DNA of 5,101 nt from JBBIRM01 sp037441765 (GTDB lineage Bacteria > Desulfobacterota > BSN033 > UBA1163), in assembly GCA_037441765.1 (NCBI GenBank), contig JBBIRM010000193.1, positions 1 through 5,101 of the forward strand, written 5' to 3'. Shown here piece after piece: positions 1-4,586 of the stretch (position 1 is the stretch's first letter; each line of letters starts with the position of its first letter). A program made the position numbers and the translations under genes. The notes below the pieces were generated by a model. It did not search any database and had not been told where the DNA came from. It saw nothing but the letters and a program-made list of their open reading frames with translations.

Positions 1-1
1 G

Positions 2-787
2 AGAAAAGAAAAACCCTTTATAAAAGTGAATTGCGGCGCACTTCCAGATACTCTCCTCGAATCAGAGTTATTTGGATATGTTAAAGGGGCATTTACTGAT
101 GCCAAGAAAGACAAGCCAGGTAGATTTGCACTTGCCAATGGAGGGACGATTTTTCTTGACGAAGTGGGAGATATGTCGCCTTCACTTCAGGTGAAAGTGC
201 TAAGGGTTCTCCAGGAAAAGGAGTATGAACCCTTAGGGGCAACGAGTCCAAAAAAGACAGACGTTCGAATTATTGCAGCAACAAATAAAGATCTTTCAAG
301 ATTGGTTAATGAAGGCAAATTCCGGGATGATCTATTTTATCGTCTCAATGTGGTAAAGATTGAGCTTCCGCCATTGAGTGAGAGAAGAGAGGATATACCA
401 TTATTAATTGAGGCGTTTATCAATAAATTTAATGCAAAAATGGGAAAGCAGATTACAGGATTATCAGATCAGGCTTCACGCATACTCTTAAAGTATGATT
501 ATCCAGGAAATGTGAGAGAACTTGAGAACATCATTGAACACGCCTTTGTTCTTTGCAAAGGCAACATAATTGAGGTAGATTGTCTACCTAAGGAGATTAT
601 CGGAAATCAAGAGAAGTTATTTGTAGATAATACCCTATCAATGGAAAAACCTTTTGAAAGAGCCGAGGCAGAAGTTATCGAAAGGACACTTAGAAAGTAC
701 AATGGGAATCGCATAAAAACAGCAAGAGAATTGGGCATTGACCGCACTACCCTCTGGAGAAAAATTAAGAAGTATGGCCTCCTTTGA
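2..787 (+). CDS. Sigma-54-dependent transcriptional activator (NtrC family), 5'-truncated by window edge
   Basis: Bacterial enhancer-binding protein that hydrolyses ATP to remodel sigma-54 RNA polymerase. The frame is open from base 2 and reads RKEKPFIKVNCGAL, a typical stretch inside the AAA+ domain. The GTG at 26 is therefore an internal valine codon and not a start. The 261 residues present hold the sigma-54 contact loop as GAFTDA (86-103; the usual form is GAFTGA), Walker B GGTIFLDEVGD (140-172), sensor I RIIAATNKDL, the arginine-finger region FRDDLFYRLNVV, the sensor II region YPGNVRELENIIEHA, and a Fis-type helix-turn-helix at the C-terminus (RIKTARELGIDRTTLWRKIK). Walker A and any receiver, PAS or GAF sensor domain lie upstream of the window. 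Its DNA target cannot be read from sequence. The -24/-12-type promoter about 670 bp downstream, ahead of the NifX/Mrp operon, is the obvious candidate target. Confidence 0.96.
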   Translation, partial: RKEKPFIKVNCGALPDTLLESELFGYVKGAFTDAKKDKPGRFALANGGTIFLDEVGDMSPSLQVKVLRVLQEKEYEPLGATSPKKTDVRIIAATNKDLSRLVNEGKFRDDLFYRLNVVKIELPPLSERREDIPLLIEAFINKFNAKMGKQITGLSDQASRILLKYDYPGNVRELENIIEHAFVLCKGNIIEVDCLPKEIIGNQEKLFVDNTLSMEKPFERAEAEVIERTLRKYNGNRIKTARELGIDRTTLWRKIKKYGLL

Positions 788-818
788 TCTTCTTATTGGA
801 ATTGGTTGCTGGGTATGA

Positions 819-1204
819 TTATTTAAGGTCTAAACGTTTTATATGTATTAAGCGATGACCCAATATATCAACAGCTGCCTGAGATTGTTCAAGTACAATG
901 TAGCCTATTAAGGGTTCATATTTCCTGTCCGCAGGTTCCATCTCAACAAAAATGACTTCCGTAAATATGGGACGGAATCCCTCGATTTGAACTTGAACCG
1001 GTCCGCATACTATTCCTTGGACTATTTGTTGAGTAGCAATTTCAAGCTCTAAACTTCCGATTTCTTTCAGATCTCCAAGACGTTGGCGCCAGGCAGACGG
1101 AGTGACAAGATGGGAAGTGCCGGTATCAACTAAAGCATCACACCTGATCCTTTTCTCTGGATCTAATATATTTATATCTCAACTGATGCAACTATTCTTC
1201 CCAT
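819..1204 (-). pseudogene. Retropepsin-like (clan AA) aspartyl protease gene with one frameshift near the 5' end
   Basis: On the minus strand an ATG at 1204-1202, preceded by AAGGA five bases upstream, opens MGRIVASVEI and hits TAA at 1174-1172. From 1178 another frame reads DINILDPEKRIRCDALVDTG and continues to TAA at 821-819. Together the frames give about 128 residues, a usual length for small single-domain clan AA aspartic proteases. Seen directly: the catalytic triad-like motif VDTGTS (DTG codons at 1127-1119), then SAWRQRL, an EPLIGYIVLEQ segment and a C-terminal VDILGHRL. The second frame has no upstream ATG because TGA at 1181-1179 closes it, so a single lost base near 1181-1172 explains the break. 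The gene is convergent with the activator (31 bp between stops). The otherwise intact frame suggests a recent lesion or a sequencing error. Physiological substrates of this family are poorly known. Confidence 0.75.
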
Positions 1205-1234
1205 TTAATTCCTTAACCCTCTCTAAACATATAT

Positions 1235-1264
1235 AAGATAACCTAAATAAAAAAACCCATTCAA
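1235..1264 (-). promoter_or_regulatory. Possible sigma-70-type promoter for the broken protease gene
   Basis: Read on the minus strand, TTGAAT (1264-1259, four of six to the -35 consensus) and TATCTT (1240-1235, four of six to the -10 consensus) are 18 bp apart. They sit about 30 bp before the ATG at 1204. The surrounding DNA is AT-rich, so a chance match is quite possible. Confidence 0.25.
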
Positions 1265-1302
1265 GTTTGGTTTCTAATGGTAAAAGTGAACATGAGACAA
1301 AG

Positions 1303-1316
1303 TTTATTTAAATAAA
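1303..1316. repeat. Perfect 14-bp AT-only palindrome
   Basis: TTTATTTAAATAAA reads the same on both strands and lies about 140 bp upstream of the -24/-12 element, a normal distance for an activator site. AAAGTTT direct repeats overlap its two ends. All-AT palindromes arise easily by chance in DNA of this composition. Confidence 0.4.
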
Positions 1317-1451
1317 GTTTCGTAACTGCAACTTATTGAATGAATTCTCGTTTTATTCTTGCAACAAAATGTTTCTTATTCAAATATTATTACAAAATCA
1401 AAATTATTTAACTTATCAATATTTAAATGTTTTTTATATTTTTCATTTTAA

Positions 1452-1467
1452 TGGCATCTTTTTTGCT
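1452..1467 (+). promoter_or_regulatory. Sigma-54 (-24/-12) promoter of the NifX/Mrp operon
   Basis: TGGCATCTTTTTTGCT matches the consensus TGGCAC-N5-TTGCW. The invariant GG (1453-1454) and GC (1465-1466) are separated by exactly 10 bases, as the family requires. The predicted transcription start is about 1477-1478, only some five bases before the ATG at 1483. A sigma-54 activator gene lies just upstream in the same window, which supports the call. The element is in an AT-rich tract, but the spacing and both invariant dinucleotides make chance less likely. Confidence 0.7.
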
Positions 1468-1482
1468 CATATTTCTATTTTG

Positions 1483-1863
1483 ATGAAAGTTGCAATTCCA
1501 CTTTTTGGAAGTAGGGTTTCTCCCCGGTTTGATTATTCCTCTGAGTTGTGGATTGTCGAGGTAGAGGGGGGGGAGGTGGTCAAACAGGAAAAGTTACCAA
1601 CTGCCAACCTCAATCTCAATCAGCGTTTGGATCAAATCACTTCAAATGGGGTGGATAAAGTCATCTGCGGTGGGATGGATGGATTTTCTTTACATCAATT
1701 GGGGAATAAAGGAGTGGAGGTGGTTCATGATGTTATGGGAGAGGCTGAAGTGGCATTCAACCTTTTCATGAGGGGAAGGCTCAGATCTGGCTTTTGCTGT
1801 GAAAAAAGAAGAGGGAGAGGTCCTTGTCGCTGGAGGAAAGGTTTTCAAGAGAGGAGAGCATAG
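1483..1863 (+). CDS. NifX/NifB-type dinitrogenase iron-molybdenum cofactor family protein
   Basis: A 126-residue protein of the small alpha/beta fold that binds metal-sulfur cofactors or their precursors in NifX, NifY, the NifB C-terminus and orange proteins. Family marks are the N-terminal strand MKVAIPLFG, then SRVSPRFDYSSEL (S10-L22), the middle KVICGGMDGF and the late GEAEVAFNLFMRGRL helix. The tail is basic and has Cys105, Cys106 and Cys115. The ATG at 1483 is chosen because MKVAIP is the family's normal beginning; an upstream in-frame ATG (1336) would add 49 AT-rich-biased residues. No Shine-Dalgarno sequence precedes 1483, and the predicted sigma-54 start would leave about five bases of leader, so translation may be nearly leaderless. 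Unlike the three other copies in this window it lacks the FGRC cysteine, having PRFD instead, which suggests a different ligand set. Its stop abuts the next ATG directly. Confidence 0.85.
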   Translation: MKVAIPLFGSRVSPRFDYSSELWIVEVEGGEVVKQEKLPTANLNLNQRLDQITSNGVDKVICGGMDGFSLHQLGNKGVEVVHDVMGEAEVAFNLFMRGRLRSGFCCEKRRGRGPCRWRKGFQERRA

Positions 1864-2808
1864 ATGGGCAAAGAAAAATGTGAAAAAGATGCAATTTGTG
1901 AAACCTGTAATCAATCAAGTTCATGCAGTCAGCAAGAAAAAGAAATCCATACTCAGGAGAGGCTGAAATCAAAACTATCAAACATTAAACATCGGATCAT
2001 GGTCATGAGTGGCAAAGGAGGGGTGGGGAAAAGCACGGTGGCTACCAATCTGGCTGTTACTCTTTCATTAGATGGTTTTGAAGTTGGACTTCTTGATGCA
2101 GATATTCATGGTCCCAATATCCCTAAGATGTTGGGAATAGAATCCAGGATGGTTCAGGGATCGAATAAAGGGATGACTCCTGTAGAGGTTTTTCCAAATT
2201 TAAAAGTTATTTCGATGGCCTTCTTTATTGGGGATAGGGATAATCCAGTAGTCTGGAGAGGGCCTCTAAAACATAGTGCAATCAGCCAATTCTTAGGAGA
2301 AGTAGAATGGGGATACCTCGATTTCCTTATCATCGATCTTCCTCCAGGGACAGGAGATGAACCACTCAGCGTAGCTCATCTCATCAAAGAGATGGATGGG
2401 GCAATCGTAGTTACAACTCCTCAGGACGTAGCCCTTCTCGATTCAAGAAAGGCAGTTACTTTCAGCCGAATTCTTGGCATTCCAGTGATTGGAATCGTGG
2501 AAAATATGAGTGGATTAATTTGCCCCCATTGTAAAAAAGAGATTCTTCTTTTTAAAACAGGTGGGGGTGAAAAAGCGGCAAAAGAGATGAGGGTTCCTTT
2601 TCTTGGAAGGGTTCCCATTGACCCTGAAATGGTTAGTGATTGTGATAGAGGGATGCCTTTTGTCATGGCCCATCCTGACTCTGAGGTGACCAAAGCATTT
2701 GGGGAGATAGCTCAACGTTGTAAACAATATGTAGGTCTTAAGGAGATCGAGAAACAAATAGAAAGAGAGAAATTTCCATATCCATTCAAGGGGGAGGTAA
2801 AGAAATGA
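1864..2808 (+). CDS. mrp: Mrp/Nbp35/ApbC-type P-loop ATPase, iron-sulfur cluster carrier
   Basis: A 314-residue cytosolic ATPase of the MinD/Mrp class, members of which bind and transfer [4Fe-4S] clusters. Visible features in order: an N-terminal Cys group at residues 6, 12, 15 and 21 (C-X5-C-X2-C-X5-C), resembling the extra cluster site of Nbp35-like members; the deviant Walker A GKGGVGKST at 50-58 with signature Lys51; DADIHGPNIP (switch I region); DLPPGTGD at 158-165; and the CPHC pair (Cys220, Cys223) that in this family bridges a cluster across the dimer. The start follows the previous TAG with no gap and has GAGGAG five bases upstream. It overlaps the next NifX-like gene by ATGA. In Desulfovibrio an Mrp domain is fused to a NifX-like domain (MrpORP); here the two halves are separate, adjacent genes. 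Likely role: loading or moving a cluster for the NifX-like partners (inference). Confidence 0.95.
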   Translation: MGKEKCEKDAICETCNQSSSCSQQEKEIHTQERLKSKLSNIKHRIMVMSGKGGVGKSTVATNLAVTLSLDGFEVGLLDADIHGPNIPKMLGIESRMVQGSNKGMTPVEVFPNLKVISMAFFIGDRDNPVVWRGPLKHSAISQFLGEVEWGYLDFLIIDLPPGTGDEPLSVAHLIKEMDGAIVVTTPQDVALLDSRKAVTFSRILGIPVIGIVENMSGLICPHCKKEILLFKTGGGEKAAKEMRVPFLGRVPIDPEMVSDCDRGMPFVMAHPDSEVTKAFGEIAQRCKQYVGLKEIEKQIEREKFPYPFKGEVKK

Positions 2809-3194
2809 AAAGAATTGCATTGGCTTCCGAAGATAGTTTTGGCCTTGAGGGTTTTCTAAGTGCTCATTTTGGAAGGTGTCCTTTCTATACTTTTGTAAAT
2901 GTAGAGGGTGATCGGATTATTGGTTTTGAGGTGGTAAAGAACCCATACTATCCAAACCATCAACCAGGCGTCATTCCACAATTCATACATTCACAAAAGG
3001 CAAATGTGATGATTGCAGGAGGAATGGGTCCGAGGGCTATCGATTTTTTTACCCAATATGGGATTGACGTTGCCACAGGGGTTCAGGGAAAAGTGAAGGA
3101 CATCGTGGAAGCCTATCTCAGAGGTGAAATCAAAGGGATCGTGGCCTGTGAGCACCATGGGCATGATCACGGATGTGGAGAGGAAGGGAGATGA
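2805..3194 (+). CDS. NifX-like (dinitrogenase Fe-Mo cofactor family) protein with His/Cys tail
   Basis: A 129-residue protein of the same fold as its neighbours. Family marks: MKRIALASED, then SAHFGRCPFYTFV with Cys25, the middle ANVMIAGGMGPRAIDFF and the late VKDIVEAYLRGEI. The C-terminus CEHHGHDHGCG (115-125) concentrates four His and two Cys and is a likely metal-binding tail; similar His-rich ends occur on MrpORP-type and related proteins. The ATG at 2805 overlaps the Mrp stop codon by four bases (ATGA) and has GGGGAGGT six bases upstream, so the pair is probably translationally coupled. This tight link to the ATPase gene argues that the two products work together, for instance as carrier and acceptor of a metal-sulfur cluster. 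The metal cannot be read from the sequence. Confidence 0.9.
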   Translation: MKRIALASEDSFGLEGFLSAHFGRCPFYTFVNVEGDRIIGFEVVKNPYYPNHQPGVIPQFIHSQKANVMIAGGMGPRAIDFFTQYGIDVATGVQGKVKDIVEAYLRGEIKGIVACEHHGHDHGCGEEGR

Positions 3195-3589
3195 AGATTG
3201 CAATAAGTTCTACTGGGAAAAGTCTTGATTCCCAAATTGATCCGAGGTTTGGTCGATGCCAATATTTTATCTTTGTTGACCCAGAAACCATGGAATTTGA
3301 AGCCTTTGATAATGAGGGCTTGATGGCCATGGGTGGGGCTGGGGTTCAAGCAGCAGAGTTCATTGTAAATAAAGGTGCAAAGGCTCTCATTACAGGTAAC
3401 CTTGGACCGAATGCCGCAACTGCTCTATCATCCTCTGGAGTTAAAGTTCTTTTGGTTTCAGGGAAAACGGTGAGAGAAGCAGTTGAAGAATTTAAATCAG
3501 GGAAACTCGAAGAAGTAAGTGGACCGACGGTTCCTCCTCACTTTGGAATGGGAGGAGGTAGGGGCATGGGTGGTAGGAGGGGTATTTAA
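3191..3589 (+). CDS. NifX-like (dinitrogenase Fe-Mo cofactor family) protein with Gly/Arg tail
   Basis: A 132-residue protein. It begins MKIAISSTGKSLDSQ, followed by IDPRFGRCQYFIFVD (Cys23), then GAGVQAAEFIVNKGAKALITGNLGPNA and VREAVEEFKSGKLEEV, all standard for this family of metal-cofactor binding proteins. The end is a low-complexity GMGGGRGMGGRRGI tail, common in stand-alone members. The start is set at 3191, where ATGA overlaps the previous stop and the MKIAIS family N-terminus begins, not at the in-frame ATG at 3173, which would add six residues unlike the family. The purine-rich GGAAGGGAG lies just before the ATG. It is the closest relative of the partial gene at 5018: both have DPRFGRCQYF at residues 17-26, which suggests a duplication with the aromatic-protein genes lying between the copies. 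Confidence 0.93.
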   Translation: MKIAISSTGKSLDSQIDPRFGRCQYFIFVDPETMEFEAFDNEGLMAMGGAGVQAAEFIVNKGAKALITGNLGPNAATALSSSGVKVLLVSGKTVREAVEEFKSGKLEEVSGPTVPPHFGMGGGRGMGGRRGI

Positions 3590-3591
3590 AT

Positions 3592-3639
3592 CACCCCTAA
3601 CGCCTGTGTGTCGAATCACCTCACTATGGCGGTAAGGTG
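3592..3639 (+). other. Imperfect hairpin between the NifX/Mrp block and the small-protein block
   Basis: CACC (3592-3595) can pair with GGTG (3636-3639), TA (3598-3599) with TA (3633-3634), and CGCC (3601-3604) with GGCG (3628-3631), leaving one A/G mismatch and small bulges. No T-run follows, so it is not an ordinary intrinsic terminator. It may be an mRNA processing or stability element, or chance. The gap 3590-3672 holds no gene. Confidence 0.3.
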
Positions 3640-3657
3640 GGGGAAAAAACAGTATTG

Positions 3658-3666
3658 AAAGGAGGG
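3658..3666 (+). promoter_or_regulatory. Ribosome binding site fixing the start at 3673
   Basis: AAAGGAGGG lies six bases before the ATG at 3673. It decides against the in-frame GTG at 3637, which would add twelve residues and has no comparable site. Confidence 0.85.
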
Positions 3667-3672
3667 ATAATT

Positions 3673-3888
3673 ATGCCATACGGTATGGGACCTTTAGGAT
3701 GGAGAGGTTATCCTTATGGGTTTGGCAGAGGGTGGTGGCATCCTTGGGGGTATGGACCACCTGTTTTTTCTTGGGGATGGGGACCTCCCACAAAAGAAGA
3801 TGAGATTAAGTTTCTTGAGGAAGAAGCAAATTTTCTAAGAGAAGAGTTGAGCCAAATTGAAAAGAGGCTTGAAGAACTGAAGAAATAA
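3673..3888 (+). CDS. Small aromatic/glycine-rich protein with C-terminal coiled coil (DUF5320-like)
   Basis: A 71-residue protein of unknown function in two parts. Residues 1-40 are rich in Gly, Trp, Tyr and Pro (for example GRGWWHPWGYGPP and FSWGWGPP) and should be largely disordered. Residues 41-71 are a charged helix with hydrophobic heptad spacing (EIKFLEEEANFLREELSQIE), a probable coiled coil. This layout, a Gly/aromatic head with a short acidic-basic coiled coil, is that of DUF5320-type proteins, which are often found beside NifX-like genes in anaerobes. No signal peptide or membrane helix is seen. The start follows from the strong upstream AAAGGAGGG site. The coiled coil suggests self-association or pairing with the 136-residue protein at 4587, which ends in a similar helix. 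Function unknown. Confidence 0.85.
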   Translation: MPYGMGPLGWRGYPYGFGRGWWHPWGYGPPVFSWGWGPPTKEDEIKFLEEEANFLREELSQIEKRLEELKK

Positions 3889-3923
3889 AACCAAAAATAG
3901 TTCAATCACATAAAGCGAAATAG

Positions 3924-3933
3924 AAAGGAGGTG
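3924..3933 (+). promoter_or_regulatory. Near-perfect ribosome binding site fixing the start at 3940
   Basis: AAAGGAGGTG is almost a full complement of the 16S 3' end and lies six bases before the ATG at 3940. It contains the in-frame GTG at 3931, which is therefore not the start. Such a strong site implies high expression of this small protein. Confidence 0.85.
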
Positions 3934-3939
3934 TTTCTT

Positions 3940-4209
3940 ATGCCAGGATTTGATGGAACAGGGCCTATGGGAATGGGCCCGATGACCGGTGGGGCAAGGG
4001 GTTTTTGTGCCATGCCATACAGACCTTATGGGTATGGATTTCGAACACCTTATTATCCGCCTTTCGGTATGTACCCATTCTATGGCACACCCTTCTATAG
4101 AATGCCATTCTACGGTCATATCTTTGGAGCAGGACGAGGTGGTCTTCCATGGGGTGGAGGCCGCGGTAGAGTGTTTGGCGGTGGCAGGGGACTTCGTCGT
4201 TGGTGGTAA
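3940..4209 (+). CDS. DUF5320-like Gly/Met/aromatic-rich small protein lacking the coiled coil
   Basis: An 89-residue protein whose first part, MPGFDGTGPMGMGPMTGGARGFC, closely follows the DUF5320 N-terminal pattern (M-P-x-x-D-G-T-G-P-M-G-x-G-P-M-T-G). The middle repeats Pro/Tyr/Phe pairs (PYYPPFGMYPFYGTPFYRMPF), and the end is Gly/Arg-rich, closing with GRGLRRWW. Unlike typical DUF5320 proteins it has no C-terminal charged helix. A single Cys follows the N-terminal motif. It shares GRGGLP (4132-4149) and a terminal Trp-Trp with the next small protein at 4321, pointing to module reuse. No signal peptide or membrane segment is visible. The start is set by the strong AAAGGAGGTG site. Function unknown; its place between NifX-like genes suggests a partner role in metal-cofactor handling (inference). 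Confidence 0.85.
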   Translation: MPGFDGTGPMGMGPMTGGARGFCAMPYRPYGYGFRTPYYPPFGMYPFYGTPFYRMPFYGHIFGAGRGGLPWGGGRGRVFGGGRGLRRWW

Positions 4210-4219
4210 TAAAAAGTTA

Positions 4220-4281
4220 GTTGCATGGGGGACCTCGACGTACCCACTGGGGGTTGGATCTATTCAATCCCCAGATGCCAC
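4220..4281 (+). ncRNA. Candidate structured leader RNA: three-way junction with a 12-bp hairpin
   Basis: The 111-bp gap before the 66-residue gene holds a strong hairpin at 4247-4274. CTGGGG pairs with CCCCAG, then GTTGGA with TTCAAT (two G-U pairs), closing on a TCTA tetraloop. Immediately outside it, GTTGCAT (4220-4226) pairs with ATGCCAC (4275-4281) in six of seven positions. Between them, GGG (4227-4229) can pair with CCC (4243-4245). Together these form a compact three-stem fold. No T-run follows, so it is not an intrinsic terminator. It lies about 27 bases before the ribosome binding site, fitting a leader element or processing signal. I do not recognise it as a known riboswitch class, and a mobile palindromic repeat is an alternative. 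Confidence 0.45.
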
Positions 4282-4307
4282 CGATAAGATTAAAAGTTTA
4301 AAAGGAA

Positions 4308-4314
4308 GGGAGGT
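4308..4314 (+). promoter_or_regulatory. Ribosome binding site of the 66-residue gene
   Basis: GGGAGGT lies six bases before the ATG at 4321. It supports translation of this very short gene over the longer open frame that overlaps it in another phase (3989-4378). Confidence 0.8.
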
Positions 4315-4320
4315 ATTATC

Positions 4321-4521
4321 ATGCCATTTGGTAGAGGTTTTGGATTCAGGGGGTGGTCTCCGCCTTGGCCGTATGTAGGAGTTGGAAGGGGAGGATTACC
4401 CCGATGCTGGGCTTTTGGAGGCTATGGATATTTCGGTGGAGCACCAATTAATTATCCATATTGGTTTACCCCCTATCCATATGGCTGGGGGATGGGTTGG
4501 CCATATAGATTATGGTGGTAA
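4321..4521 (+). CDS. Short Gly/Pro/aromatic-rich protein ending in Trp-Trp
   Basis: A 66-residue protein of unknown function made almost entirely of Gly, Pro, Trp, Tyr and Phe with some Arg. It begins MPFGRGFGFRGWSPPWPYVG, continues GRGGLPRCW with its only Cys, and ends GWGMGWPYRLWW. The start and the GRGGLP-Cys segment look like small proteins that accompany DUF5320 and NifX-like genes. It has no coiled coil, signal peptide or membrane helix, and is probably disordered or built on aromatic stacking. GRGGLP (4384-4401) and the C-terminal Trp-Trp are shared with the 89-residue protein upstream. A good ribosome binding site and the same strand and spacing pattern as its neighbours support it as a real gene. 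Its leader contains the predicted structured RNA at 4220-4281. Confidence 0.78.
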   Translation: MPFGRGFGFRGWSPPWPYVGVGRGGLPRCWAFGGYGYFGGAPINYPYWFTPYPYGWGMGWPYRLWW

Positions 4522-4535
4522 TGAAGATTGATCTA

Positions 4536-4570
4536 TAACTTCTTGAGTAAGTTTTGATACTAAGAAGTTA
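4536..4570 (+). other. Strong hairpin directly upstream of the ribosome binding site of the 4587 gene
   Basis: TAACTTCTT (4536-4544) pairs perfectly with AAGAAGTTA (4562-4570), and inside it AGTA (4546-4549) pairs with TACT (4558-4561) past one bulged G, giving 13 pairs and an eight-base loop. A-rich sequence and the AAGGAG site (4573-4578) follow, not a T-run, so it does not look like a terminator. It could be a 5' stabiliser, a processing site or a translation control element. Confidence 0.6.
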
Positions 4571-4586
4571 AAAAGGAGATTTAAAG

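Larger units (their letters stand above)
1205..1452. promoter_or_regulatory. AT-rich control region between the protease gene and the NifX/Mrp operon
   Basis: I see no convincing gene here. An open frame from 1336 runs into the NifX-like gene, but its first 49 residues look like translated AT-rich DNA. The region holds a perfect 14-bp palindrome (1303-1316), two AAAGTTT direct repeats 15 bp apart (1299-1305 and 1314-1320) and two TGCAAC copies. It also holds a near-match to the IHF consensus at 1414-1426 with one mismatch. Its place upstream of a -24/-12-type promoter fits binding of an enhancer-binding protein and a DNA-bending factor, but no specific operator can be proven from one sequence. 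Confidence 0.4.

Noticed and set aside
788..818. Intrinsic terminator between the convergent activator and protease genes
   Set aside because: No stem followed by a T-run was found on either strand in this short gap.
1336..1482. Forty-nine-residue N-terminal extension of the first NifX-like protein
   Set aside because: It is rich in Phe, Ile, Asn and Tyr as expected from AT-rich noncoding DNA, it spans the sigma-54 promoter, and the family begins at MKVAIP (1483).
3130..3349. Minus-strand open frames across the NifX-like genes
   Set aside because: They are antisense shadows of clearly conserved plus-strand coding sequence and lack ribosome sites and family features.
4220..4281. A tRNA-like element, because the hairpin resembles a T-arm and ATGCCA resembles a tRNA 3' end
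   Set aside because: Only 62 bases long, with no anticodon arm and no TTCGA-type T-loop (the loop is TCTA on a 12-bp stem).
3989..4378. A 129-codon open frame overlapping the small-protein genes in another phase
   Set aside because: It crosses the structured gap and two genes that have strong ribosome sites and family-like sequences; its own product shows no recognisable motif and it has no good ribosome site.
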